Shown piece after piece: positions 32,617 through 42,158 of a stretch of DNA of 64,000 nucleotides. The DNA comes from Anaerolineae bacterium (GTDB taxonomy: Bacteria; Chloroflexota; Anaerolineae; Aggregatilineales; Phototrophicaceae), in NCBI GenBank assembly GCA_019912965.1, contig JAIOHM010000158.1, positions 62,001 to 126,000 on the forward strand. The letters run 5' to 3'. The translations under genes and the position numbers were made by a program. Numbering within the stretch: the first letter of the stretch is position 1; each line of letters opens with the position of its first letter. Below the pieces are notes generated by a model. The model was not told where the DNA came from. It searched no databases and worked only from the letters and a program-made list of their open reading frames with translations.

Positions 32617-33228
32617 TTGATCGAGCCACTTATCACAATCAGCATCCTGGCAGGTGGTCAATCACGCCGGATGGGTCGCCCAAAAAGCTTTGTGAATCTT
32701 GCCGGGAAGCCCTTAATTCAACATTTGATTGAGCTGGTTAAAACACTCAAATACCCAATTCATGTGATTGCGAATGACCCGGAACCTTTTAAGCAGTTCG
32801 GGTATCCAGTATTCCCGGATGTCTTAACGGGTAAAGGCGCACTGGGAGGGATACACACTTCACTAAGCCATAGTGAGACACCATACACCCTTTGCCTGGC
32901 ATGTGATATGCCCTTTATTAACACTGATCTCATCATATACCTCATCAACTCTACCAGTCATTATGATGCAGTGGTTCCGATGGTCAATAATTATCCGCAG
33001 GGACTGCATACGATTTATCATCGACGCTGCCATACGGTCATTGAAAACCAGATTGTACAAGACGAATTGCAGGTGAGCCAGGTATTTACCCTGCTCCACA
33101 CGAACTTTATCCCGGAAACGACCCTTCGACATATTGATCCAGCGTTACATGCCTTTATCAATCTCAATACCCCTGAGGAACTTCAGGCAGCCGAAGCGCT
33201 TTATCGAGAATTACAAGGCAACACCTGA
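32617..33228 (+). CDS. mobA: Molybdenum cofactor guanylyltransferase MobA
   Basis: A 203-residue nucleotidyltransferase. SILAGGQSRRMGRPKSFVNL (about residues 9-28) is the GTP-binding loop of MobA, and PYTLCLACDMPFIN carries the conserved D-M-P metal-binding segment. It adds GMP to molybdopterin for bis-MGD enzymes such as the divergent molybdoenzyme. The start is a TTG, with AAGGG upstream. It converges with the FmdE-like gene, with a gap of two bases between stop codons. Confidence 0.92.
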   Translation: MIEPLITISILAGGQSRRMGRPKSFVNLAGKPLIQHLIELVKTLKYPIHVIANDPEPFKQFGYPVFPDVLTGKGALGGIHTSLSHSETPYTLCLACDMPFINTDLIIYLINSTSHYDAVVPMVNNYPQGLHTIYHRRCHTVIENQIVQDELQVSQVFTLLHTNFIPETTLRHIDPALHAFINLNTPEELQAAEALYRELQGNT

Positions 33229-33230
33229 GC

Positions 33231-33815
33231 TTACCTCTTTGCTCCAATGCTGTAATAGGATGGTTGATAGCACGACCGGCAGAATGTCTGCTCATCCATA
33301 ACAACTTCGCGTTCATTGATGATTTCCTCGCCACACCGGGAGCAGATCACCCTCACTCCTGGCTTGCTGATAATCTCTGAGATCGCGACGGTGAGTTCAA
33401 CAGCTTGCCAACACAAAAGTTCGTTGGCTGGCATGATCTGGTAGGCTTGTAACATCATATGCCATCGGCTTGATTCATCAGGAGCATATTTACTTGCGCT
33501 ATTTCGTACTTCTGGATGCGGCCAGATGCGAATCGCCGTGCCAGACTTTGTATCTACAAATGTTGCAGCAACCTTACCATAATCCATCAAGTACAGGGTG
33601 CGTTTTCCAAGCCAGCATCCTGTCACCACTGACACACCGTCGGCAAAGCAACCATCCGTTTCCACAAATATGAACAGGCGTTTGTCAGCTTGCGGTAAAT
33701 CAAGCTGTAACAACTCACCGGCAAGCCGCCCTATCCGTATTCCCAGCACCTGACGCGGACAGAGATGATCGTGGAGCGATTTTAATTGTTCCGAAAATCC
33801 AGTAAGCTTTTCCAT
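33231..33815 (-). CDS. FmdE-like protein with C-terminal zinc-ribbon
   Basis: A 194-residue protein. HDHLCPRQVLGIRIGRLAGELL matches the FmdE domain start (HxHLCPG). VETDGCFADGVSVVTGC and the following LMDYGKVAATFVDTKSG are typical later segments, and CSRCGEEI with CRSCYQ near the end is a zinc ribbon. FmdE-type proteins accompany molybdenum or tungsten formylmethanofuran dehydrogenases, and in bacteria they often sit beside molybdoenzymes, perhaps handling the metal or a cofactor. That supports a molybdoenzyme locus here but does not fix its substrate. Confidence 0.87.
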   Translation of the reverse strand: MEKLTGFSEQLKSLHDHLCPRQVLGIRIGRLAGELLQLDLPQADKRLFIFVETDGCFADGVSVVTGCWLGKRTLYLMDYGKVAATFVDTKSGTAIRIWPHPEVRNSASKYAPDESSRWHMMLQAYQIMPANELLCWQAVELTVAISEIISKPGVRVICSRCGEEIINEREVVMDEQTFCRSCYQPSYYSIGAKR

Positions 33816-34227
33816 ACATGTTCCGCAGCTTTTCTTTGTGAGAGACTCAATTCTGTCAATCTAGGTCCATCAACCAGGGCATAGCACAGATTATGATCGT
33901 ACGAAACGAGTGAATCGTTAGCGAAGTTACGTGTAAATGTCCTATACAGTGTTCACTCCGCTGTTATTCTTCCAGTCGTTTGTGCGCCACCCATAACACA
34001 GTGCTGAGTATCTAACTGTCAATACTGCCTGCCTGTCGGCAGATAATCCTAGTACCGTATCAAACGGCTTGTAAGGCCAGTTCAGCCATGGCATCATCAC
34101 TATGATATAACACAAATAACAACCCAGGCTTCTTAGCATTTGGTGTGTTAACAGGAGACTCTCAGTCCAGATCAAGGTATATAATGGACTCAAAAGATTG
34201 TGATTGTATTTTAGGTGAATTTGTGTA
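33816..34227. other. Long intergenic region, promoter of histidine kinase
   Basis: 412 bp with no recognisable gene. A TATAAT hexamer at 34180-34185, about 40 bp upstream of the kinase start, is a plausible -10 with no clear -35. A minus-strand frame here has transposase-like length but no diagnostic motif. Confidence 0.4.
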
Positions 34228-35745
34228 ATGGTATCATCTGATATTCCTAACTTTGTACCTCAGTCCGACAACGATTTACAGCGGTTCTTTGATCTCTCGC
34301 TCGACCTTCTTGCCATCGTCGTGAACGGTTGTTTTGTGCGTCTCAATCCTGCCTGGGAACGAATACTGGGTTACGCTATTGAAGAACTTCTCTACAAGCC
34401 AGCCATGGATTTTATTCATCCTGATGATGTGGCTCGAACGCAAGCACTCGACAAACAAATCACTGCTGATGCCGGATTGCTCATCAATTTTGAGAACCGT
34501 TATCGCTCCAAGAATGGGACTTATAAATGGCTCGAATGGACAGCCCATCATTATCCTGAAGAGAACATTATCTACTGCATCGCCCGCGATATCACTGATC
34601 GCAAGCAAACCGAACTCGCCCTCCGTAAAAGCGAAGAACAATTTCGTAATATGCTTGAGGTAGCAACAGAAGGGATTCTGGTTACAAACAGACTAGGCGA
34701 TATTGTTCTTGTTAACCAGGCTGTCGAGAAACAATTCGGCTATACGCGCGATGAACTGATGGGTACACCAGTGGAAATCCTGCTGCCTGAAGCCCATCGC
34801 AAAGCCCACATTCGTCATCGACAGAATTATGCAGCACACCCCAGATTACGTCCGATGCATGGTGTACAGGAATTAACTGGGAAACATAAGGATGGATCGA
34901 TTTTTCCGATAGAGGTCAGCCTGAGCTATATACAGGATGAAGACCTACTCGTTATCGCATTTATCATAGACATTACCGAGCGGAAGCACATCGAACAAGA
35001 ACGGTTGGATCATCAACGGCTTCAGGATGAGGTAAAAAAAGAGCGTGAATTGATCGAGTTGCGCCAACGCTTCGTATCCATGATCTCCCACGAATTCCGC
35101 ACCCCGTTGACAGCTATCCTATCCAGTTGTGAAATTCTCGACCGTTATTACGACCGCCTCACCGATCAGCAGCGCATGGAGCGTACACAGGGACTAAAGG
35201 CCCACGTTCAGTTAATGGTTGATCTGCTGGATGGTATTCTTATGCTCAATAAGATCCAGGCGGGTATGGCCAGATTAAACCTCAAACCACTCGATATCAC
35301 CTCCATGTGCCTCCGGCTATTAGAGACTGCTACCCTCATTGATCAGGGGCAACACCACCTCGCGTTCGACACAAGCCATTCCAGCATTACCATTCATGCC
35401 GACCCTCATGTATTGGAACACATCCTCACAAATCTGCTGTCCAACGCCATCAAATACAGCCCCGCCGGAACACGAATTGATTTCCAGCTTACAGGCACAG
35501 AAGATCGTATTACCTTTATGGTGCGAGACGAGGGTCGAGGTATTCCCGAAGAAGAAAAGTCACATGTGTTCGAACCGTTCCACCGAGCCGGTAACGTGGG
35601 TGAAGTACAGGGGACAGGATTGGGGTTGGCGATTGTAAAAAGCAACGTCGAATTGCATGGTGGCAGCATCCGTTTCCAGAGTACAGAAGGGAAAGGTACA
35701 ATTTTCTGGGTAGAACTGCCAGTTGCGCTCAACATTCTGAATTAA
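34228..35745 (+). CDS. PAS-domain sensor histidine kinase
   Basis: A 505-residue soluble-looking kinase with no TM segment. PAS1 is at about 13-128 (GYAIEELLYKPAMDFIHPDD) and PAS2 at about 136-252 (EGILVTNRLGDIVLVN). A short linker leads to HisKA with the phosphoacceptor H288 in MISHEFRTPLTAIL. The ATPase has N402 and N406 in HILTNLLSNAIKYSP, the G1 box at DEGRGIP (434-440) and G2 at GTGLGLAIVK (462-471). No response regulator lies beside it. It may signal redox or anion status for the molybdoenzyme locus, which is inference from position only. Confidence 0.92.
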   Translation: MVSSDIPNFVPQSDNDLQRFFDLSLDLLAIVVNGCFVRLNPAWERILGYAIEELLYKPAMDFIHPDDVARTQALDKQITADAGLLINFENRYRSKNGTYKWLEWTAHHYPEENIIYCIARDITDRKQTELALRKSEEQFRNMLEVATEGILVTNRLGDIVLVNQAVEKQFGYTRDELMGTPVEILLPEAHRKAHIRHRQNYAAHPRLRPMHGVQELTGKHKDGSIFPIEVSLSYIQDEDLLVIAFIIDITERKHIEQERLDHQRLQDEVKKERELIELRQRFVSMISHEFRTPLTAILSSCEILDRYYDRLTDQQRMERTQGLKAHVQLMVDLLDGILMLNKIQAGMARLNLKPLDITSMCLRLLETATLIDQGQHHLAFDTSHSSITIHADPHVLEHILTNLLSNAIKYSPAGTRIDFQLTGTEDRITFMVRDEGRGIPEEEKSHVFEPFHRAGNVGEVQGTGLGLAIVKSNVELHGGSIRFQSTEGKGTIFWVELPVALNILN

Positions 35746-35817
35746 ACTACGGAATCAGCTTACATACTAATTGCTGTTTATTTATTGTATCTTAAATAAA
35801 TACTCAAAATTCATTAT

Positions 35818-36342
35818 TCAACGGGAAGCGATAGCGACTCTACCATCAATGCGTTGTAAATCTTGGGTCAAGAAGTGGAAAAAACGGTTACACAGAGCAG
35901 AGGGAGATGATCTGTCGGTTCTGCACAGCCGCAATCCCATCACCACTGCCAGTGACATAGCTAACTCTGCGATAACGCTGCGGCTCTGATTTTGTGAATC
36001 ATGCCAGAATTGTACAGCAACCACAGGGATAGAAAACCCTATCGGTACCAGCCATAAAAACGAGGGCGCAGCCAACAGCATGACGATACCTGCTAGGATG
36101 GTCATACCTCCATAAATCATGATAAAGCGCAATGCCGCGAATATGCGCGGGACGTTTCGCCCTGCTCGAACGTCCTTAAGAACTATTTTGACCGGTTGTC
36201 GTAGGAGAAAGGCAGCAAATGCCCCGAGTACCAGTAGCCAATCTACCCCAACCGATTGTAAGCGGTAAGTCCAGTACAATCTGCGACGGATGTGATGACG
36301 TTGATTGAGCAATAACTTTTCGAAAAATGATACATTATGCAA
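35818..36342 (-). pseudogene. YwiC-like membrane protein, 5'-truncated
   Basis: A 174-residue membrane frame with several hydrophobic segments. WLLVLGAFAAFLLRQPVKIVLKDVRAGRN and FWHDSQNQSRSVIAELAMSL resemble the core of YwiC-like proteins, usually about 240 residues, which are found with nitrate-respiration genes in Bacillus. It lacks a good start: TAG sits two codons before the TTG, and no ATG is usable. The missing N-terminus ends at about 36345, right at the border with the YgjP gene. The C-terminus is also atypical. Probably a truncated gene at an island edge. Confidence 0.6.
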
Positions 36343-36358
36343 CCTCTAACGATTTGAC

Positions 36359-37084
36359 ATGCCCACATATACTTTTGGTTCAACGAAGATATACTACGAT
36401 CTCGTACATAGCAAAACCATCAAAGCAGTCAAAATCGTAATTGAGTTTGAGCATGGCGTAGAGGTGGTTATCCCCCACGATTTTGAGGAAATACGGTTAG
36501 AAGCTGTTCTACGCAAAAAAGCGCCCTGGATCCTTGAAAAGCTTCAAGAGATTGATCAGATCACAGCCTTGCCCTTGCAAAAAGAATATGTTTCAGGAGA
36601 AAAATTTCCTCTGCTTGGACATATGCACACCCTGATCGTAGAAGAGCGTGCCGAACGCAAACCATTTACAGTCATGAAGGGTAGCGATTTGATAGTGACT
36701 GTTAAGCCGGGGTTGCGTGATTGGGATCGACGAGCCATGGTACGCGAAACGCTGCGCCAGTGGTACGTGCGTCAGGCAGAACAGAAGCTACCTGAGCAAA
36801 TCGAGCTGCATATACCGATGGTTAATGTTCACCCAGACAAAATAGCTGTCGTTGATCTGGATAAACGTTGGGGAAGCTGCACACCGCGTGGAACGATCAA
36901 TGTTAACTGGCGTTTGGTGATGGCTCCTATTCACGTCGTTGACTATATTGCGGTGCATGAATTATGCCATTTGTTGATGCCAGATCACTCCAATGAGTTC
37001 TGGTCATTGGTGTGGGCTGTGCTGCCTGATTACGAAGAACGGCGGGAGTGGCTCCGTATCAATGGACCCACTCTTACCCTTTGA
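36359..37084 (+). CDS. YgjP-like (DUF45) zinc metallopeptidase
   Basis: A 241-residue protein with the metal-binding motif VHELCHLLMPDHSNEFW (H200, E201, H204 and H210). LDKRWGSCTPRGTINVNWRLVMAP precedes it, as in SprT/YgjP-type zinc metallopeptidases. These genes are frequently found beside type I restriction systems, as here, where the 3' end overlaps hsdR by 11 bp in convergent orientation. The substrate and relation to the RM system are unknown. Confidence 0.9.
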   Translation: MPTYTFGSTKIYYDLVHSKTIKAVKIVIEFEHGVEVVIPHDFEEIRLEAVLRKKAPWILEKLQEIDQITALPLQKEYVSGEKFPLLGHMHTLIVEERAERKPFTVMKGSDLIVTVKPGLRDWDRRAMVRETLRQWYVRQAEQKLPEQIELHIPMVNVHPDKIAVVDLDKRWGSCTPRGTINVNWRLVMAPIHVVDYIAVHELCHLLMPDHSNEFWSLVWAVLPDYEERREWLRINGPTLTL

Positions 37085-40037
37085 ACCAGACCTCTGCCAG
37101 TGAGACGAGCGCCAACGTTAAAGGTTCTATCTCCTGACGTGGTATCCCATTAGCCCGAAGCTGGCTTTTGATCTGCTGGCGCATCTGTCGTTTGATGTCT
37201 TCACGAGCAGTCCAGTCAATAACGATTAGACTGGTGAGTTTGCCAACTACATCGCGTGCCAATTCAGCAATTTGTTCTGACGCGACCTCTTCATTAAAAA
37301 CCTGCCGCAGACGATCATAGAATGGACGTTCGTAGACCTGCAAACCAAGCGCGTTCTCGCGCTGTTGGTGTTCAAGCATCTCGTCACGGATTTTGAGTTC
37401 ACCCGTGAGTAGCTCCAAATCTGTAAGGCGCTGCTGGCGATGGAGTTCAATCAGTTCCTCTAAACGCTTACGAAGTGAATCATATATCACGGGATTTTCT
37501 TCGAGACGCACGCGGATTTCGTGGCGGATAGCATGTTCGACTTCCTGTGCTCTGGCTCGTGTATCAGTAATGCTGTCCACGTAAGCGACGAAGCGGGCAT
37601 CCAACACAGGAATTGGCTCTGCCAGCAGATATTCCATTCCTTGTGCGCGAATATGGTCATCAATGAGGGTACGTACTTTAGCGCCAAGCGGGCTGAGTTC
37701 AAATGACTCGTCGCGGTAAGTATTGCGTGCCGCCAGCCGGATTTTACCCAACCACGCGAGGTCAGCGCGATATGGGTTGGCCGCCGGATCGGGCATAATC
37801 ATATCCATCGTTTGAGAGAAGCGGCGGAACGCGATGTCAAACTGCGCCCGCACATCTTCCGCAGAAAGGACGGCCACGCAAGCGTAGAGGTTATTATGGT
37901 TGATACCCTCAAAGAAACGCATCGCGTCGCGGTGGCGCTCGGCAAGCTGCTGCACATCATCAATTTGCCTGAGCAGTCCGGCGACATCTTCAGGATTGAA
38001 CATCTCCAGTGCGATACGTAAATCGGCGGCGATGCCCCAGTAATCAACCACCAACCCATAGGTCTTTTTGTCGTTGAGGGTGCGGTTGACACGGGCAATC
38101 GCCTGCAACAAATTATGCTCTCGCAGCGGGCTGTCGAGATACATAACCTGTTCAATGGGTGCGTCGAATCCTGTGAGCCACATATCACAGACGATGACAA
38201 TCTTCAGCGGATCATCGGGTTTGAGAAACCGTTCCTTCACAGCTTCATGCTGACTGGACTCGGCAGCATAAGACGGCCAATCGCGGGGATCGTCGTTTGT
38301 CGAGGACATGACCAGCGCACAATCCGGCGCGTTCAGGGCTTCTAGTGTCCGGTAGTAGAGCATCGCGGTATGACGGTCTTGCGCGACCACCTGTGCCTTG
38401 AAGCCGTTGGGTGCGATGTACGTCTCATAATGATCGAGTAAATCCATGCAGATCGCCTGCACCCGCTGCGGCGCTGCGGCAATGGCACGCTCATTGGCAT
38501 ACTTTTGCTTGAGTTCGCGGCGCTGCTCCGGCGTGAGATCGCGGAACATACGCTCAAACAACTGGTCGAGTGTTGTCCCTTCCACATGCAGGTTGGGCAG
38601 CCGAGCATCATAGCGGATTTCGAGCGTTGCCCCATCTTCAACCGACTGCTGAATTGTGTAAGTGTCGATGTAGTTCCCGAAAGTGCGCGGCGTGCTGCGG
38701 TCTTTCTTGTCGATAGGTGTCCCGCTGAAACCGATATAGATAGCGTTGGGCAGCGCGGTTCGTAAATTGGTCGCCAGCCCTTTGTACTGAGTGCGATGGG
38801 CTTCATCGACCATGATGATAATGTTGCTGTCCTGCGTGATTTCGGGATAAGTCTGTCCCTGCGCGGTCTGGAATTTTTGCACAGTCGTCAGGATGGTCTT
38901 TTCACTCCCCTGACGGAGTAGGCCCTCCAAATCCACCACACTCTCGGCACGCACTGGGTTGGGGAATCCGCAGCGCTGGAAAGTGCCGTTGATCTGCCTA
39001 TCGAGGTCTCGCCGGTCGGTGACGATGATGACCGTCGGATTGACGAGTTCGCCCATTTGCGCGGCTTTATAGTCTTCCGGGCGACGCAGTTTGAGCGCCA
39101 ACCACAGCATGGTCAGACTTTTACCGCTGCCCTGCGTATGCCAGATGATCCCGCCGCGTTCGCGGTGTGAACGCGCACGTAAAACACGCTCCATTGTTTT
39201 GTTGACCGCACGGAACTGCTGGTAGCGTGCCAGCTTCTTGACCGTGCGCCCGCGTTCGGTTTCGTAGGCGGTGAAATTGCGAAATAGGTCGAGCAGGCGT
39301 GATGGCTCAAACATTACCACCAGCAGAATGTCCTGCGCGGTGGGTTCGCGCCCAACGATCTGCCCAATCTGCTCACGATTCAGCGGCCAGGGATCGCGCC
39401 AGCGCAGATAGAAACGCGCATCTGCTCCAATGGGTGCATAGGCTGCTGATAAGCCGCAGGTTGCTACACAGATCTGATTATGCTCAAAACCGCGCGGCGC
39501 TTGCGACTGGTAACGGATCATCTGGTTAATGGCATTTTCCAGAGGGTGTGGAATGGTCGGGCTTTTGCATTCGACCAGCGCCAGTGGCAGCCCGTTGACG
39601 AACACGACCACATCCGGGATGATCTTGTCGCGCTCGCCCAGCACCTCAAACTGATTACTGACCACGAACGTATTATTGCGCGGATTCTCAAAGTCGATGA
39701 CGCGCACCGTCTGGCTGATTCTGCCCTGCGACGTATCCTGCGGCAGCGAGAAATAGTTCACGATGTCATTGTAAATTCGGCTGTTGGCTTCCATCAGGCT
39801 CGCCGCTTCAACCGTCGTCATGCGGCGGACGGACTGCGTTACATTCGCATCCGTCAAATGGGGATTGATGCGCCGGATTGCCGCCTCAAGCTGGCCGACC
39901 AGCACGCCATCGCGCAGGCTGGTGCGTTCGCCTGCCAGATTCGCGCCGGGGATATAGGTGTAGCCAAGCGCGGTTAGAAGATCGAGCGCGGGTTTTTCGG
40001 AGAGATTAAATTCGTTGAGGCGGGCAGGATCAGTCAT
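37074..40037 (-). CDS. hsdR: Type I restriction endonuclease subunit HsdR
   Basis: A 987-residue motor-nuclease subunit. The nuclease motif is VVVFVNGLPLALVECK with D142, E156 and K158, a PD-(D/E)xK site. The helicase Walker A is HTQGSGKS (300-307) and the DEAH box is VDEAHR (410-415). GFDAPIEQVMYLDSP and HNLLQAIARVNRT are late SF2 motifs. It cleaves unmodified DNA after translocation, in complex with HsdM and HsdS. It is last in the operon and its ATG overlaps the preceding gene by 8 bp. Confidence 0.95.
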   Translation of the reverse strand: MTDPARLNEFNLSEKPALDLLTALGYTYIPGANLAGERTSLRDGVLVGQLEAAIRRINPHLTDANVTQSVRRMTTVEAASLMEANSRIYNDIVNYFSLPQDTSQGRISQTVRVIDFENPRNNTFVVSNQFEVLGERDKIIPDVVVFVNGLPLALVECKSPTIPHPLENAINQMIRYQSQAPRGFEHNQICVATCGLSAAYAPIGADARFYLRWRDPWPLNREQIGQIVGREPTAQDILLVVMFEPSRLLDLFRNFTAYETERGRTVKKLARYQQFRAVNKTMERVLRARSHRERGGIIWHTQGSGKSLTMLWLALKLRRPEDYKAAQMGELVNPTVIIVTDRRDLDRQINGTFQRCGFPNPVRAESVVDLEGLLRQGSEKTILTTVQKFQTAQGQTYPEITQDSNIIIMVDEAHRTQYKGLATNLRTALPNAIYIGFSGTPIDKKDRSTPRTFGNYIDTYTIQQSVEDGATLEIRYDARLPNLHVEGTTLDQLFERMFRDLTPEQRRELKQKYANERAIAAAPQRVQAICMDLLDHYETYIAPNGFKAQVVAQDRHTAMLYYRTLEALNAPDCALVMSSTNDDPRDWPSYAAESSQHEAVKERFLKPDDPLKIVIVCDMWLTGFDAPIEQVMYLDSPLREHNLLQAIARVNRTLNDKKTYGLVVDYWGIAADLRIALEMFNPEDVAGLLRQIDDVQQLAERHRDAMRFFEGINHNNLYACVAVLSAEDVRAQFDIAFRRFSQTMDMIMPDPAANPYRADLAWLGKIRLAARNTYRDESFELSPLGAKVRTLIDDHIRAQGMEYLLAEPIPVLDARFVAYVDSITDTRARAQEVEHAIRHEIRVRLEENPVIYDSLRKRLEELIELHRQQRLTDLELLTGELKIRDEMLEHQQRENALGLQVYERPFYDRLRQVFNEEVASEQIAELARDVVGKLTSLIVIDWTAREDIKRQMRQQIKSQLRANGIPRQEIEPLTLALVSLAEVWFKG

Positions 40038-40923
40038 TCTTCTCGTGGTCTAACCTCAACTCGTTGATAATCGTTTTCCGTAGCTTCTCTTCAAATTCTC
40101 TCATACCCTGGGGTGTAAATTGGTAAATAATCACACGCATATGCTGAATGTCAAAAGGAACATCATTTATCGACTGTCCGATAAGAATAGTTTTACGTCC
40201 GAGGGTATGGGCAATGCCAAGCTCATAAAAGACGTTTGGGTTTCGACCGGTACACTCAACGATACATAGATCTGCATGGTAGATTGACGACCATATTTCG
40301 TCGACGATTGAATTCACTGAAAAAAAGTCATCTCCACGTTTACAGCTAAGTTTGAGCTTATGTGTAACCGATAAAATGTGTTCTTTGAATATCGGCTCAA
40401 GTTTTTCTTGGAAGGGCATTGCCACGAATATACGTGACCATTGTTCGGAAAGGTGCTGAAGAGGTGGATTGAATATCGGTTCAGCTATGATCGTGTTTCT
40501 TTGCCTGTTCTTAATAAGGGTAGATAAACTTAACCCAAATATCTGTTGGAGGGATGAAAATGAAGCAGCTACAGAGATGGTGTTATGTTCGGCTATATCA
40601 TCTATTTTGGATTGTTCAAGGTCATCGACCTGAATCAGGTTTGCCTCTAAGAGGGATCGTAAGACGAAAAACAAAACCGATTCTCGAAACATCCGGTTGA
40701 AATCACCTGAGGTTTCTTCACCATCTCGACGCTGCCGAATGTAATGCGCTACTCTGTTACGCCTCGATGGCGCAAGTTGGTTAACAAGAACCTCGCCGAT
40801 TATTGGGTTTTCCTGCCTCAATTGAGCACTATATACTCTATACATCACATCAAGTGCGGAAAGTGGGCCATATTCTCGAATAATCCATAACAATGCGATT
40901 GCTTCCTGATTGATTTGATTCAT
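40030..40923 (-). CDS. Uncharacterised protein with a deoxyribosyltransferase/TIR-like C-terminal domain, embedded in RM operon
   Basis: A 297-residue protein. Residues 1-150 are helical and unrecognised. From about 160 there is a Rossmann-like domain, IFVAMPF (165-171), then DEIWSSIYHADLCIVECTGRNPNVFYELGIAHTLGR, quoted here as NPNVFYELGIAHTLGR (228-243). This pattern occurs in nucleoside-2-deoxyribosyltransferase-like and TIR-like proteins that act on nucleotides. The ATG overlaps the hsdS stop by 4 bp (ATGA), and its own stop overlaps hsdR by 8 bp, so it is co-translated within the type I operon. A defence or nucleotide-depletion role is inference. Confidence 0.7.
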   Translation of the reverse strand: MNQINQEAIALLWIIREYGPLSALDVMYRVYSAQLRQENPIIGEVLVNQLAPSRRNRVAHYIRQRRDGEETSGDFNRMFRESVLFFVLRSLLEANLIQVDDLEQSKIDDIAEHNTISVAASFSSLQQIFGLSLSTLIKNRQRNTIIAEPIFNPPLQHLSEQWSRIFVAMPFQEKLEPIFKEHILSVTHKLKLSCKRGDDFFSVNSIVDEIWSSIYHADLCIVECTGRNPNVFYELGIAHTLGRKTILIGQSINDVPFDIQHMRVIIYQFTPQGMREFEEKLRKTIINELRLDHEKND

Positions 40924-42158
40924 ACCCGCACCCGCCCACTCAACAGTCCTTGCATCAACCCGCGTTTGACCTCACACAAACTCTCATGTTCCACATGCAT
41001 AGTGCGGATTGTATCGTCATGTATTCGTAGGATCGCCGCGAGTTCAAGTTGTTCTTCAAGGTCAGGAAGCAATAATGGAAATGCCTTCAATTGTGAACTA
41101 TTGATTGATGCCAGATTAGTTGTCTGCTTTGCTGCGCTCAGAAAATATGCTCTGCCATAATCGCTCTGTACCAAGTATGCGAGATATTCAGGTGTAAGGT
41201 AGTCGGTATTCACGCGAACGGCAAAAACATGATTTTGATGAATACAATTGGGAATTTCACCATGCCAGATAAAACCACGCCCCAATTTATCCAAATCACC
41301 GCCCTCTGTGAGGACGACATCTCCTGGCTGTAAGCTGTAGCGTTCAAGTTCATCTTCTCGAATTTCGATGTACTTGATCTCAGTCAGATCGAGATACCCA
41401 TCTTGGACATTTGCTACACGTAAATAGGGAACAGAAATCACCCTACCTCCATTGAAATCCCGTCCTTTGGCCGCTCCAGTTTGGATATGCGCATATTGTT
41501 CTAGCGGTGCAGTCTGCCAGTGATTGGGAACATGCCCAAAATCGGCACGGCGAGTCTCAGTATGTTCATCCCCAAGCCCGTAGGTGAACAGCCGTCGCAT
41601 CACTCCCCGCTTGACCTCCTGTGCGGCGGCGATGGCATCCTCCACACGAGCGATGTTCGCGTCCGCATTGCGCAGCACGGCGGCAATCCGGCACTGCTCG
41701 TCGAGTGGAGGGAGAGGGATTTCTATTTGTCCGAAGCTCTCCATTTGTAGACGGCTTCGGTTGGTTGTTCCGATGCTAACATCTCTACATGCCCGAACAA
41801 AGCGCCTAGTTGAGGTGTAAAAATCGAGATAGCCTGTATCGATGTCGGCGTTTACATCAAACGTTGGAAAGTCGAAAGTTGCAACTGCATCATCCAATTC
41901 TGGTGGTACGATTGCACATGCTCCATTTCGAGCGTCAATCTTTGAGATAATGAATTGACCAACATGTATACGATTTTGACGTTTCGTGCCGATAAACTTA
42001 CCGAGTTGCTTTTCTCGCAAGACGACACCTTTATGGTGCATTTTTACGGTGATCTGTGCATACTCCCGATTGTCTTCTATCTCGGTAATGTCCGTTGATG
42101 GCTCAATCACTTCTTCAAGATTTACCCACCGCCACCCGTCCGGCAAACTATGACTCAT
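40920..42158 (-). CDS. hsdS: Type I restriction specificity subunit HsdS
   Basis: A 412-residue specificity subunit. Two target-recognition domains are visible, the first around SLPDGWRWVNLEEVIE to the middle, and the second after VPNHWQTAPLEQYAHIQTGA. Conserved helical spacers follow each: IPLPPLDEQCRIAAVLRNADANIARVE and LLLPDLEEQLELAAILRIHDDTIRTM. The start chosen (MSHSLPDG) overlaps the hsdM stop by 11 bp. An earlier in-frame start would extend into hsdM and is unlikely. The domain organisation implies recognition of a bipartite site. Confidence 0.92.
   Translation of the reverse strand: MSHSLPDGWRWVNLEEVIEPSTDITEIEDNREYAQITVKMHHKGVVLREKQLGKFIGTKRQNRIHVGQFIISKIDARNGACAIVPPELDDAVATFDFPTFDVNADIDTGYLDFYTSTRRFVRACRDVSIGTTNRSRLQMESFGQIEIPLPPLDEQCRIAAVLRNADANIARVEDAIAAAQEVKRGVMRRLFTYGLGDEHTETRRADFGHVPNHWQTAPLEQYAHIQTGAAKGRDFNGGRVISVPYLRVANVQDGYLDLTEIKYIEIREDELERYSLQPGDVVLTEGGDLDKLGRGFIWHGEIPNCIHQNHVFAVRVNTDYLTPEYLAYLVQSDYGRAYFLSAAKQTTNLASINSSQLKAFPLLLPDLEEQLELAAILRIHDDTIRTMHVEHESLCEVKRGLMQGLLSGRVRV

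Noticed and set aside
33942..34193. Possible transposase fragment on the minus strand
   Set aside because: It ends in a basic stretch with Trp residues but has no DDE motif or terminal repeats, so it is only reported as part of an intergenic region.
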